DNA of 64,000 nucleotides from Omphalotus guepiniiformis (Eukaryota > Basidiomycota > Agaricomycetes > Agaricales > Omphalotaceae). Positions 46,982 to 58,200 of the stretch are shown here, piece after piece. The notes beneath the pieces were generated by a model. It ran no database searches. It was not told where the DNA came from and was given only the letters and a program-made list of their open reading frames with translations. Both the position numbers and the translations under genes were made by a program. Position 1 is the first letter of the stretch. Each line of letters begins with the position of its first letter. The DNA is taken from NCBI GenBank assembly GCA_028554645.1, contig JAQOOI010000028.1, positions 93,463-157,462 on the forward strand, read 5' to 3'.

Positions 46982-48005
46982 TTGGTGATATCCAGTCATT
47001 CTGACGTACCATATCCCAGGTCCTCCCCCTCAACAAGAAAAGACCCAGGGGAAACTTGAAAGTACAAATTTTCGATCTCGTTTGCTCTTTCAGGTATTCA
47101 TGAACATTGCTCAACATTTGTATTGGCGGCTCTCGATGTAGCTCAACTAAAGTTTTCTCCAGATCGTTGATGTGGCTGTAAGGCAGTCCACGTAGTCGTT
47201 GTTTTTCGAGACGCTGCAAGAGCGACATCTCGAGCGAACGGCGCACGATGTTCTTTCGTCGAGTACAAGCAGTTGTCTGTCCTTCGTTCTCTTCGGTCCT
47301 GACGCCTGCTGTAGAAGGGAAGCTGAAAATCCTCGGAAAGGCTTGAGGTATATACGGTACGCCCCGCAGTTCTTCGATTCTTGATAGACCCTGATAGCCT
47401 TCTGACAAAGGCCGGGCGGACAACGCAAGTTTATCACACGCGGACTCCACCAGCAAGTCACCATGGAACATGGAGAATGATGCGTCGTCTCCAAAGTTTG
47501 GCTGGTACAGGCCGGCAAACTTCCCGTTCGGTGTTTTTCAAGCACTTGAAGATGCTCCCGGTCTTCGTCCCGTAGTTGTGACGGATAGCAGCAGCATGCT
47601 ATTGCCTAATTTCGCTTAGGGTCATTTACATGATTTACATCTCGTGCCCTCAAGCTCACTAGGCCTTGCACTTGAGAGGGGCACCATTGGTGAGCTTCTC
47701 ACGCAATGTACAAATCTTCGCACATGCACCATCCAACGCTCGACGTGGCAAGGAATACACACAAATCCCACCCTATCCATCACCCTCCCTTTCCTGCGCA
47801 ATTTCTCACTGATACATAGGTCACAAACTCCCCAAAGCGAGTTCGCGGACAACGCTTGCGGGTCCTCTCCAGCGGCGTTGAGACCTGACAGTGGGCCTCG
47901 ACGATAGTGTCGAGACCAATTCTTGCAGAGCCGTGGGAGCCAGGCAAGTTTCCTGATGCGTGGGTGAGATCATCAAGTAGCTGAGTATCTTTTTCTAGGT
48001 GTATA

Positions 48006-48025
48006 CGAACATCGTAAGATGTTCG
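48006..48025. repeat. Stem-loop copy 2
   Basis: CGAACATC, loop GTAA, then GATGTTCG: a perfect 8-bp stem that differs from copy 3 at paired positions on both sides. Confidence 0.7.
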
Positions 48026-48240
48026 CATTCTCCAACGTTGATCGGCCCAGCATGATTTCGAAACTGAGGATGTTTAGGACCAGCAGCCGAGTATCGTCTT
48101 GGATGGGGCAAAGGTTTTAAAGCACAGTGATGGATTGAGTCTTCGAAGTTTATACGAATGTTTGTGGGCGAAGGGAGTACCTGGTATTTGACGAGGATTT
48201 GACAGCCAAATACACGCGTAAGTCGGCTTTGAAGTTTATA

Positions 48241-48260
48241 CGAACGTTTACTAACGTTCG
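48241..48260. repeat. Stem-loop copy 3
   Basis: CGAACGTT, loop TACT, then AACGTTCG: a perfect 8-bp stem, preceded by TTTATA as in partial copies near 48150. Confidence 0.7.
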
Positions 48261-48729
48261 CATCTTCACTTCATAGTCGTGCCGCTGTTTTGAAGATTTT
48301 GAATCTCTAGTGTATCCTCTTGATGCGGCCATGTAATTCCAGGAGGCAACCCTCCTTAGTATCCAATGACAATATTCATTGAAGCTATATTGCGTGCTAT
48401 TTTGTGAAGCCGATTGACATTGTTTCCCGAGTCGACCTTCTCGGATGCTGCAGATTATGAAGCGGAGAATGAGGAGACAATTCTCCGCCATTTCTTATGG
48501 CGGGAACTTAGCGCGCGTCTGCGCTTTACTTCAGAACTTTACCTCCCAACGTTCTCAGTGCGATTAAGTCTCCAAAAATTCCGTTCAAACGGTACGTTTT
48601 TGGTTGTTTGGAAAGTCAAGTTAGATGTAAGTTGGTTTTCTACTTCTTCTCGCCGTCTCTCTTAATCTTGGCCTCAACCTTCCACAGGGCTCCTCAAAGG
48701 GCTCCTCCTGCGGCTTCTTCTCACTAGTC

Positions 48730-49175
48730 ATGCACCCCTTCACAAAGGATTGGAACCATGCCATACAGCTCGAGATTCCTCGCCATGACCTGCCTGGATG
48801 GATCTACATCTACAAAATTGGAGGTACCCCTGCATACAAAGTAGGCAGGACTAGAAATATACAGCGGCGCAAGCGGGAATGGAGACGACAATGTCGCGGG
48901 CAGAATCAGGTCTGGTACACACCTGTACCGGTCTCACATGCAACGAGAACAGGTGCGTGCAGTCACTATTTCCGGTTTGTCTGGTGAGATGACCGGTAAC
49001 AGAACGCCTCATTCACATCTTCTTGAGCCGTGTTTGCCAGCGGCGGCCTCGAATTTCATGCGCCCAATGTACGTCGTGTATTCTCTCACAAAGTCCTTCT
49101 AACGTGTGTGTTTTAATTGAGGTGGTGTCCGGCACCAAGAGATTTTCCACTTTCAAGGAAGACCGGATCACGTAG
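48730..49175 (+). CDS. GIY-YIG (T5orf172/DUF1766-like) domain protein
   Basis: Two exons, 48730-48952 and 49003-49175, are separated by a 50-nt GT-AG intron and give 131 aa. The domain signature is GWIYIYKIGG, KVGRT, then RRKREWRRQC in exon 1, continuing RTERLIHIFLSRVCQRRPR and CAQC in exon 2. This resembles the GIY-YIG-fold T5orf172 family found in many copies in Agaricomycetes, whose biochemical role is not established. The C-terminus after CAQC looks shortened against the family. The ATG at 48730 may be internal, because an open in-frame stretch precedes it back to an AG at 48687. Confidence 0.62.
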
Positions 49176-50353
49176 TAGCCTATATTCGCTCGCTCATACT
49201 GTTGATTAGGAACTTCTAAGGTGCGTAGCTCGTCTATTGGCAAATTTGTGCTCAATCTGACGAGGATTGAAGGTTGTATTTGTAGTATTTTGCAAAAGAA
49301 ACTTATTTGTTTAGATTTGTGGTTCAAACGGGGCTTCTTTTGCTCGATCTCTCTTTTCTTTTCCGAACGCACATATGAACTAAACTCAGAGATCTTCGCA
49401 GGTCTTGTTAGCGACGGATCGCGCGCACGCTCGGTGTCGTGGTCTCGTTCGGCACCATGGTCCCGTTCAAATGCGGCACCACAAAGATCAAGACCTGGAA
49501 AATGAGACGTCCCCGGCCATGGTGAGTACGAGAACGTCCAAGCCGTGTGCGTAGGCTCTTCTTTAATCCCCTCGCATACAAAATTGTAGTTCCCTTGCCC
49601 ATCTCCCTTCAGCTAGGGCCCATTCCGCTCCCGATGAGCGGAGCTTCCACATGTACACACGTCCTTGACCACGCTCGTACTCTCAGACGCCCATTCATCC
49701 ACCGACGAGACGCCAAGTCCACAGAGGCACTCGAGGAACGCAATCTTCTATTTACTGAAGACCCCGGCATTCGCAAGTCTCGCTAGACGCCCTGTGTACG
49801 GTTTGCGACCATTGCATTCAGTCTGGGGGCCAACGAAGCCGTTATCTCCATATTCATCTGCATCCTGTTCATCCTCATCTTCACCCGATGAAGCCTTCCA
49901 GCCTCATCCCGTTCTTCTGACCCTCAGAGCCTCCCTAGGACCCGCTCCCTCCTCTTCGATGACTGCAGCAGAGATGTTCTTCGACAACCGTACAGATCGA
50001 GAAACAGAAGATAGAAGACGGCTTACCAGCTGGCGAAGAAATGGTATTATCAACGATGTAAAATCCGATGCAGATGTCGACGTTGGCACGAACCCCGTTC
50101 CCAGCGGTGATCGATGGTGCAAGTTCAAAAATTCTGGCTCAAGCTCAAGGCAAGTTTGGTCCTCAAGTTGAATTCCAAACAGCGGTCAGCGGTTCAAGTT
50201 CAAGTGGAACAGGTCGAGTCGAGTTCAAATGCGGGCTCCACGAGTTCAAGTACAAAATGTGTATAATAATATCATTAATGTTAATTACTTGATGATGCTA
50301 TTGAATATCGACTGCAGAACGCGCTTGACCTCGTTCATTTGGCAAATATATAC
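49176..50353. other. No supported gene
   Basis: Only short, overlapping open frames of poor composition. A direct-repeat region rich in TTCAAG occurs at about 50120-50250. Confidence 0.4.
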
Positions 50354-50510
50354 CGTCGCCTTCACCGCCTCCACACGACCTCTTCAGCCATATTATGGTA
50401 ATGGCGAGTAGCAAATTTGGGGGGCACAACTTGTACCGATTTTACCAGCCCTGCTTGAACTTAACATAAGGATCCTAGAGGATGGATTTTTGCCAATGAG
50501 TCGACTAGCT
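50354..50510 (-). pseudogene. Diverged fragment of the 51-55 kb gene
   Basis: About 110-150 bp align by eye to 53863-54000, sharing CGCCTCCACACGACC, GGGGGCAC against GGGAGGCAC, and CCCTGCTTGA. On the minus strand it would encode a KSV..PPK..TRH motif like exon 1 of the gene at 51252-54833. It is a relic of a second element of the same family. Confidence 0.55.
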
Positions 50511-51251
50511 TTACGAATAGCTCGTCGACATCCAATTGATTGTCAGCATAAACTAGGCAGTTCATTTAAAACTACCAACCAGGAATCAGAGGTCGTTACG
50601 AACTTGAAGGGTTGTTATGAATCGACGTTCGAACTTTGCCTTCAACTGCTTCGTTCGGGCGCGGATCTGCCACTCAATTCGACGCATCGATTCACAATCC
50701 GACACTACATTGTCAACTCGATACTACGTTGTGAGCTCTAATTGCGAACTAGTTTCATCAGAACGCTTCAATCGACATAGTACTAGGGCAGCAAACTCAA
50801 CGGCTTTTTCGAATACATGTGGCAGAAATGAGCGCCGGCACTGAAACTCCTTGATGCCCTGGGACTTCGTTGGCCAAGCTTTTGAATCCGACCATGGTTA
50901 TAACGATTGTTTGAGCCAAACCAGACAGGACTCACATTTCCTTCAAGCTGTGTAAATCTGCGTGACGGATGCCACCCCTGGAATTTTCCAACATTCCGTA
51001 CCCAAGACCGCAGCTTGACCGGGTAGTTTGACAACTTCGACACTACATCAAGTGGTCGATAACGTTGACCGACAGTCCACATAGCCATTCACGGTGCGGA
51101 CTTTCACACAACACAGCTCGCATCATCTTCAGTCACCGGTAGCCCTCCGATGAACTCTCTGATGAATTGAACTTGGTTCACCCTTGTATATAGGACACAA
51201 AAACTACACAAGAAAAACTGACAAAAGGCATATGATACAAGAAAATTGCCA
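50511..51251. other. No supported gene; possible sub-terminal region
   Basis: Repeated words GACACTACAT (near 50702 and 51041) and GTCAACTCGATAC occur. These could be sub-terminal repeats of the CACTA-like element, but no matching inverted end was found on the right. Confidence 0.35.
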
Positions 51252-54200
51252 CTATTTAATACGAGACCGTTTGACATCAGGAGACGTACAGCTACTACCT
51301 TCGGAAGCTGTACGTTTTCTCATTTCATGTTGATCACGAAGACCAGGTGAATTTCCAGCTGATGAATCGTTGTCGGTACGATCAAGGGGTGCAGAGGAAA
51401 CCGGAAGGAAACGGTCAACGATTCCTCCATCGAATCTATCAAAAAGCATTGAAGCAGGGAAAGTGGGGACTTGCATAAAACCTGCCACATGTGCTGCAGG
51501 AGCAGGGGCCTTCAAATCACGAAATTGGGTTTCGATGAGCGAGAATAAACCGTCTCGGTCAAAAAAGGAGGAGTTAGCAGTCTCAGCCCTGCAAACTGCC
51601 TCTTGAACATGCCTCAACGTCGCGTTAACCTGCCGAACGTAGGCATTCACGGAGGAAGACAAGTCCTGAGGTGTGGGTATCAGCGGCGCGAGTTGAGCAA
51701 TCCCAGATTCAACCGTCGCTCGAATGAATCGATAACAAATGCTAGGGTTAGCTGAACGAAGCAGCAGCAACGATTCGGCGGCAGCATTCACCTCGTCACC
51801 CAGGTACTGTGACTCAGTAGTCAGATTCGCGGAGTGTCGTTGCAGCTGATCAAGCTCCTCAACCAAATGAAGTCGCTCCATTCGTTCACGCCCCAACAAG
51901 TCCAGAGTGTGGCGATGACCATCCTCGGCTTCCTGGAGCAACTCGATAGCTCGATCCAAAACCCCCTGAATATGAACGGCAACATCTCTAAGGTGTCGAA
52001 ATCGAGCATGCAGCTCCCGAGCATTGTCAGTCATCTCGCTAACCCGTACATGGAGGTCCGCGCTATACTGTCGTTCGCCGATTAGCAGCTCATGCAATGC
52101 ACCAGCAGAGAGCCCAGAATTAAGTGGAGGAATGTGATGAATGGTGCGAATCCTTCTGGTTTTAAGCTGGGCATCGACGTCCGTGGGTTGAAGTCGTGCA
52201 TTGGCAATCTCGAGGGCTCGAATACGAGATTGTGCACTAGCCAAAGCATCCTGTAGGGCTGATACTCGAACGCAAGGGTCGTCTATGCCCTCAGTAGGGT
52301 CGATGAACATATTGGGAGATCCAGGGCTCATAGGGGTAGCTGCTGTTGTGGAAGAACCAGCAACTATCGAGAATTCCTATCGTTTATGAGTGGCCGTCAA
52401 AAACAGTGAACCAGTTCGCCTACCTGGTGAGATTGGCCAGAGGGAACTAACTTCTCAAACCGAGCCATCCCAGAAACCACTGCTTGGGTGACTCTGCCAC
52501 CACCGAACTCTGCACGAATTATATGACGATTCATCTGATCTGCTATTCCACGCTGCTCCGCGATGTGAGCACCAATGGGGTTTGATTCATCTCCAGGAAG
52601 GTCGTTTGGGCCTAGGACCGGGGAAGGGTCACTAGCGGTAGAATCTTTAGCAGGGGAAGCAGGCGTCGACAACAGACCAACTTCCCTGTCATTCGAGCCT
52701 AAGACCCGGGGAGGGTCAGTAGCAATCGAATCTTGAGCAGGGGAAATAGGCGTATATAACAGACCAGGGTCCCCAGGAAAATTGTTCGGGCCTAGGACCC
52801 GGGAGGGTTCGGTAGCAGTCGAATCTTTAGCAGGGGAAGCGGGCGTCGATAGCAGACGAGCGTCGCCCGGTAAGTCGTTTGAGCTTAGATGGCCAGCAGT
52901 CGAATCGTTAGCAGGCGTCAATAACAGACCAGGATATCCAAGAGCTGTGGCATCCGGAACGGGGGGTTGATCAAAAACTCCGGGCTCAGCCAAAGCTCCT
53001 TGAGGGGCGGGCGAAGAAGTCGTTGGTATCGGTTGGATCACTCCGGGCTCAGCCACACCCTCTTGAGGACCTGACGAAGACGTTGGTATCGGTTGGATTA
53101 TATGGGGGCTCGGAATCGGGTCTGGCATAGGACTGGGAGAAACAGAAGGCGTCATTGGAACGCGGGGTACAACGAATGGGCGGAGATTGTCGAAATCGAC
53201 CGATGAACTGGGGGTTGGCAATTTATTTAACTCCTCCATGGGATGTCCAGCAGGATTTTCTGACAGCTCAGATCTTGAACCACTCGATTGGCCAATCACT
53301 TCAACGGAACGGCTATCTGTTCCAGCAGCTGCCGAAGCAAGCTCGACCAACCGTTGCAATTCGTCTCTACAGGTCGGTTGAGAAAGTCGTCGTGCTAACG
53401 GGTGACTTGTCAAGGATGCTGCATAGAGTGCATCCATTTGCTCAGCATTCACCTGCAAGAATGGATCGATATGGAGACGCGTAATATCTGCATGCCGACG
53501 CTAGGAGAATTATGAGATATCAAAGCGTCTCAGCGCGCGAAGCAGCTGCCACAAACTCACCACAAGCGTTTTCCGCAACTCTTCAGCGGAACACCCTGTC
53601 AAATACATCACACGGAGTAATCGAAAGACATCCGTATGCGAGCAGCGACGTCCGATGTCCAGGCAATGCGTACATCCGGTCTTCGGCGAGAATGCGAGTT
53701 TGCAGCCTGTGTGACCGCGGCATAAGATGCAAGGAGGCTATGTTCAACTAGTCAATACACGAAATGGGTACGCAGGAATGAAATCGACAAACTAGGTATG
53801 ATAGCACTCGGGCAACAAAGTCCAGGCTCGATTCGAGAGGCTCCTTAAGCGAAAACACCGCCTTCAACGCCTCCACACGACCCTCTTCGGTCTTTCCCTG
53901 AAAGTGGCGGGTGGTAAGTTTGGGAGGCACATACACCGATTTGGCCAACCCTGCTTGAGGACGCGAGGATGCTGAAGGACAGATCTTCGCCATGGGAGGG
54001 ACTCGTATCGTGATGGGCGGTTTTTGACCAACATGAAGCGGCCGGCGCCTTCGACGAACGGGAACCTCCACAGAATCTAACACCCAGCGGTGTTTAGAGG
54101 GAGTCATAGTAACAGAGCGTTCGTTTCGCTCCTGAACAGGCGAGGGCGTACGCCCCTTGCCCTTCGAACCTTCAGCGGCCTCTGTTGAATCGGCTAGCAC

Positions 54201-54833
54201 GTCTAAATCCGTTTCGGTATAAGCTAAGCCAGTCGATGTAAACAACCCCAACCATAAATTATAAATCTGAACCCACTGCTGCTCGCCTGCACAGCCCCTA
54301 TCTTGGGTAACGCACAGTTCGAATCCCTTCCAATCGAACCTCGACTGCCTTCCCGGATTCAACATAGATAGATCATGGGTCACTACTCTGTAACCAGGAA
54401 CATCTTCCCCGCTCACCACCCGTACAACGGAATTCCAATCGGCAGCATTTGCAGCAAAGTGACTTAGGTCCTCGACACCCACTTGTGGCGAGGTCAGTAG
54501 CACCAAGGGTCGTATGAGCGGTATAGGTGACGAAAGGGAGCAGGTTGCCTTCCATTGCGTATAGGACAAGTCGAAGATCCTTTCCAGCAGGAAGGAACGC
54601 GCATTCGGAATTTGAATCGACTGCCTAGACAAGACTTGCAAACGCAACGCATCCACACATGCCCTCGACAGATCATCCAACTCTGTCAGCCGCATCGAGT
54701 GTTTCAAATCCGTCTCATTGCGAAGGCGAGGAAGTCGATCTATTTCCGCGGACAAGCGAGCGTAGAATTCAGAAATCTCATCCTGTAACGTATCCACCTC
54801 TTCTGAAGAAAGCAAGGATTTTTGAGAAGCCAT
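51252..54833 (-). CDS. Companion protein of the CACTA-like element (double Cys3 module, coiled coils)
   Basis: Four exons on the minus strand, 54833-53793, 53737-53561, 53500-52424 and 52376-51252, have introns of 55, 60 and 47 nt (the first donor is GTTTGT). All exon lengths are multiples of three, giving 1139 aa without a stop. Exon 1 is helical with an Arg-rich stretch. Exon 2 carries CILCRGHTGC and CTHCLDIGRRC (C350, C353, C359 and C369, C372, C379), a zinc-type module. Exon 3 has Pro/Ser-rich repeats including LLSTPASPAKDSTA-like units. Exon 4 has coiled coils (RERMERLHLVEELDQLQ) and a basic tail KRSRIK. It faces the Tnp2 gene head to head across 376 bp. I infer a DNA-binding accessory protein, analogous in position to TnpA of plant CACTA elements; I do not know a named family. 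Confidence 0.72.
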
Positions 54834-55209
54834 TTTGAAGAATTCAAAGGGTAGGCGTATCAGGAAGTCGACGAGGAAAGCAGTCAAGCATCTGGAAAGC
54901 AATGTTCACCGAAAGTTCGACTCGAATTTTCGGCTTACAAAGACTCCCCGCGCGTCCCCCCTCCGCGCGTCCCTCAGCAGTTGGGCACGGAGCCCAGCTT
55001 ATTTTGTTTAAGATTTAAACGCAATTAATGTTTGTTAGATCTGAAAAAAAAGACGATTCATTATGTAGCAGCAGGTGCTACTTATTTAGGGAGGACTTGA
55101 AATATGCAGTGCAGAGCTGACTAATCTCAGCGACAGCCAAATGAAACGGGTTTCGAATGCACAATCTGCGCTAACTTACTACCCCGTCCGATATTTCTAA
55201 TAGAGAAAA
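54834..55209. promoter_or_regulatory. Shared divergent promoter region
   Basis: A 376-bp gap between two ATGs transcribed outward. It is AT-rich around 55000-55060 and GC-rich around 54940-54985. No specific operator is evident. Confidence 0.5.
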
Positions 55210-58200
55210 ATGGACGCTTCCAGCTCGACCTTCGCACTCTTTGAGAGACTTATGTCCAAACGCACTCGCTCAAACACACCATCGCCCCCATCATCGCCCG
55301 ATCGCGACCCTTGTGCACCCCAAAACACCACGCAGCCTTCAGGTTCAGGTTCAACCTCCAACGATAGGCACCGGAAACGACGTCGCGCAAACAAGTTAGA
55401 CCTTCAGCGATCACCGGGGCTAGCTAATCCCCTTCCCTTGGCTCCTGCCTCCTCTTCGACCGCAGTATCAGGAGTAACTGTCGAGCGCTGCCAACCCAAC
55501 CATACAAATAGCGGTGGCGACTCGGAAGGTTCAATGCTCGTGGCACATGCAACAATCCTAAATCGAGGAGAACTTCCCGCCCCCCGCATCTTAGACTCTT
55601 CACAATTTGAAGAATATTCCACTACCGTAGCGAGATTGGCGGTAAGGTGCTCATTCGAGAACTCGACAGGACACTGATAAAACGTTCTTAGCTGGAACAT
55701 ATCTTACACTCTAACCCTTCTGAGAACGACAGCTTTGAATCTGCGTTGAAGCCCGGACCTGATGGATTTCTGCATCCGTTTGGACTTCCTCGTGACAATC
55801 ACAAGGCTACCGCTCATGCTTTTGACGGGTTGTCTCGTCAGAGAGAAGTGTTTCTGTCTTTGAAGCACGACTTAGATAGCCTTGATGCGGGGACCACTCC
55901 AGAAACTGTCATCCAGTCAACATTGCTGGCAGTGGAGGGCGGGGTAAAATCCGTCCGCGAATCTCTCAAACAAGTACGAAGTTCGAATGTCACAGCAGCA
56001 CTCATACAAGAGATAAAGGCCGGCGTCACTTCCCTGGAAAGTTGTTTGCGAAACTGGCGTTTGCAGCACCCTGACGCCACGGCCATCCGCCTCGATAATC
56101 GTAAGCATGGCTCTCAGTGCTAAACTCATCCGACTCATGCTCACAAATGCCTATGTCAGGTAAATGCTTTGTCAACCCCAACAGCCGCCGACAAACTCCA
56201 ACCCTTATTGCTTACTGCATCGCATTGGTAGGCAGAGTGTTTGAGGGCGCTTCTGAGCGCGGCACCTCGTTCTTGCTCAAATTGCTCCGAATCTTTGCGC
56301 TCTCTTTGACTATGCTTAGTCCTGGAGGGACTACTGTTGAGCAGAGCAACGCCATCAACGACATCCCTACCACTGTCTCTACTCTTGAAAGGAGGCTGAA
56401 TTTTGGCATATCTACCGTACCCTACGCGGTATGTCCGACTTGTAGCTATATCTACGAGCCGAGATATGCGGTTGGTTCCTCTGAGCCTGTGTACGATCGC
56501 CAGTGCTCTAATAGGACCTGCCATGGTGTCTGCAATAGTGACCTGATGAGTGACCATCAGACTCCGCTGAAGACGTTTCACTATTACCCATTCTTTGATT
56601 GGTTTGGAAAATTCCTGTCACTCCCAGGGATTGAGGAGTACGGTGACAAATTCTGCGAGCATATTACTTCACATCCCGAGAATCCAATGGATAAGTGCGA
56701 TGCTCGAGATGGAACTTTTGTACGGGGTTTTCGAGCCCACGACGGTGGCCTGTTTGTTGCAGATCGTGGAGATGAAGGGCGATGGTTCTTCAAATTTCAT
56801 GGAGATTCCTTCAATGTTGAAGGGAATCGAATTCGGGGACCCAAGAATTCTACAGGCGTGCTTGCGCTACTGTGCCTTAATCTACCCCTCGATATGGCCA
56901 ACGATCCGGCGTACATCTACCTTGTCGGGCTCATTCAGGGGCCTAATGAACCAGACGCAAAAGAAGCTGCTCACAGCTACTATCTGGGTCCTTTGATTCG
57001 TGATCTGGATCTTGCTTACACCCGGGGAATTGCACCGTATTCGTCTTACAAGAATCGCGCGAACGGCGTACCTTATGGTCGAGTGCATCGTGCAGCTGCT
57101 GCCAAGGCTGTAATGGACTTGAAGGCTGCAAGACCTTACGCAGGGTTTCTCGATGCATCTTCGCATATTTTCTGCTTCTACTGCAACTGTTGGCATACCG
57201 CCCATCTTGGGAGAGTGGATTTTGAAAACTGGGGTAAAATCGACGATAATTTCCTGAAAGAGGGGGCGAGGTTGTGGATGAATGCGAGGACAAAAAGCGA
57301 ACGCGATCACGTAGAAGATATCTATGGTACCCGCCACTCAGCCATGTGGACTCTGAAGTATTGGAAACCTTCAGAGCAGTTGGTGCCAGAACTCATGCAC
57401 ACGTTTATTATGCGTGTTCTGCAAAATTTTTTCCGTAAGGCCCTTGGTTTAGATGATCCAGACAATAGGAAAGTAACACCTCATTCATTTCGAGCCTTTT
57501 TTTACGACTTCACCCCACCACCCCGCATCTCGGACACTACTTCCACAGGACCAAAATCTCACAATGACTCTGGTCGCTTGAGATGGCTGTTGACCCGACA
57601 TGGTGGGGAGGAAGAGGTGGATGATCATCGCTTTTCTTTGGTGGAATGGACTCAATTATCCGAAGATGATCAGAAGCTTCGTTTGGAGCGGATGGCGTGG
57701 ATGAAGAAAGATATTTTGAACGACAAGGCCGCTTTCCGACAACTATCGAGCATCCATTTGACGTTGTCAGGTCCCCCGCCTTTGTCGAAAAGTGAAAAGA
57801 AGAAATACCACGCAAAACTTATGAGCAACAAGTGGATTTCGCTTCTCTACGTCTGTAACGATCTTATGATTTTTCCTCGGGATAGCATTGGGCAAAAATC
57901 CGTCATTTCGCTCAAGGATGTGCAGAGGAGAGAAATGGTGGACTGCTTGATGAATTGGGTGCGTGCTCTGCAGAAAATGTGAGTAGCCTTCTAACGAGAG
58001 TACCACCAGCGTATCAGCAGAATTCAAGAGCAAGAGAGGTATCAGTGGCCATTTTTTACCCCCAAAACTGGAAGTGCGCCTAACATACCTTGGGCTGAAC
58101 GTCCTAACCCCGAACTCAGTGAACGAGGAACAACCCGGTCACACGATTTGTCACGCGAAGATCGTCAAGACCTCCTCAGTCTACTTACAAGTTTAATGAA

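Larger units (their letters stand above)
46129..48700. other. Non-coding region with recurrent stem-loops
   Basis: I see no supported gene in about 2.5 kb. The block holds several copies of a TACGAACGTT-type motif, three of them perfect hairpins (listed separately). Weak, short open frames occur on both strands. Confidence 0.5.

Noticed and set aside
50696..51050. GACACTACAT as the left CACTA terminus
   Set aside because: It occurs twice in the region and no matching GTAGTG end was found to the right of 61 kb, so I do not call an end.
52424..54833. Three separate minus-strand genes at 51-55 kb
   Set aside because: GT-AG introns of 47-60 nt join all pieces in one frame with no stop, and a Cys module appears only after splicing. 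One gene is the better model.
54834..54902. N-terminal extension of the companion protein
   Set aside because: The extended frame begins with TTG, not ATG. The first ATG in frame is at 54833.
56117..57982. Transposase gene starting within 56.1 kb as a single exon
   Set aside because: Upstream exons from 55210 and downstream exons to 59910 join in frame and add the conserved C-terminal Tnp2 blocks.
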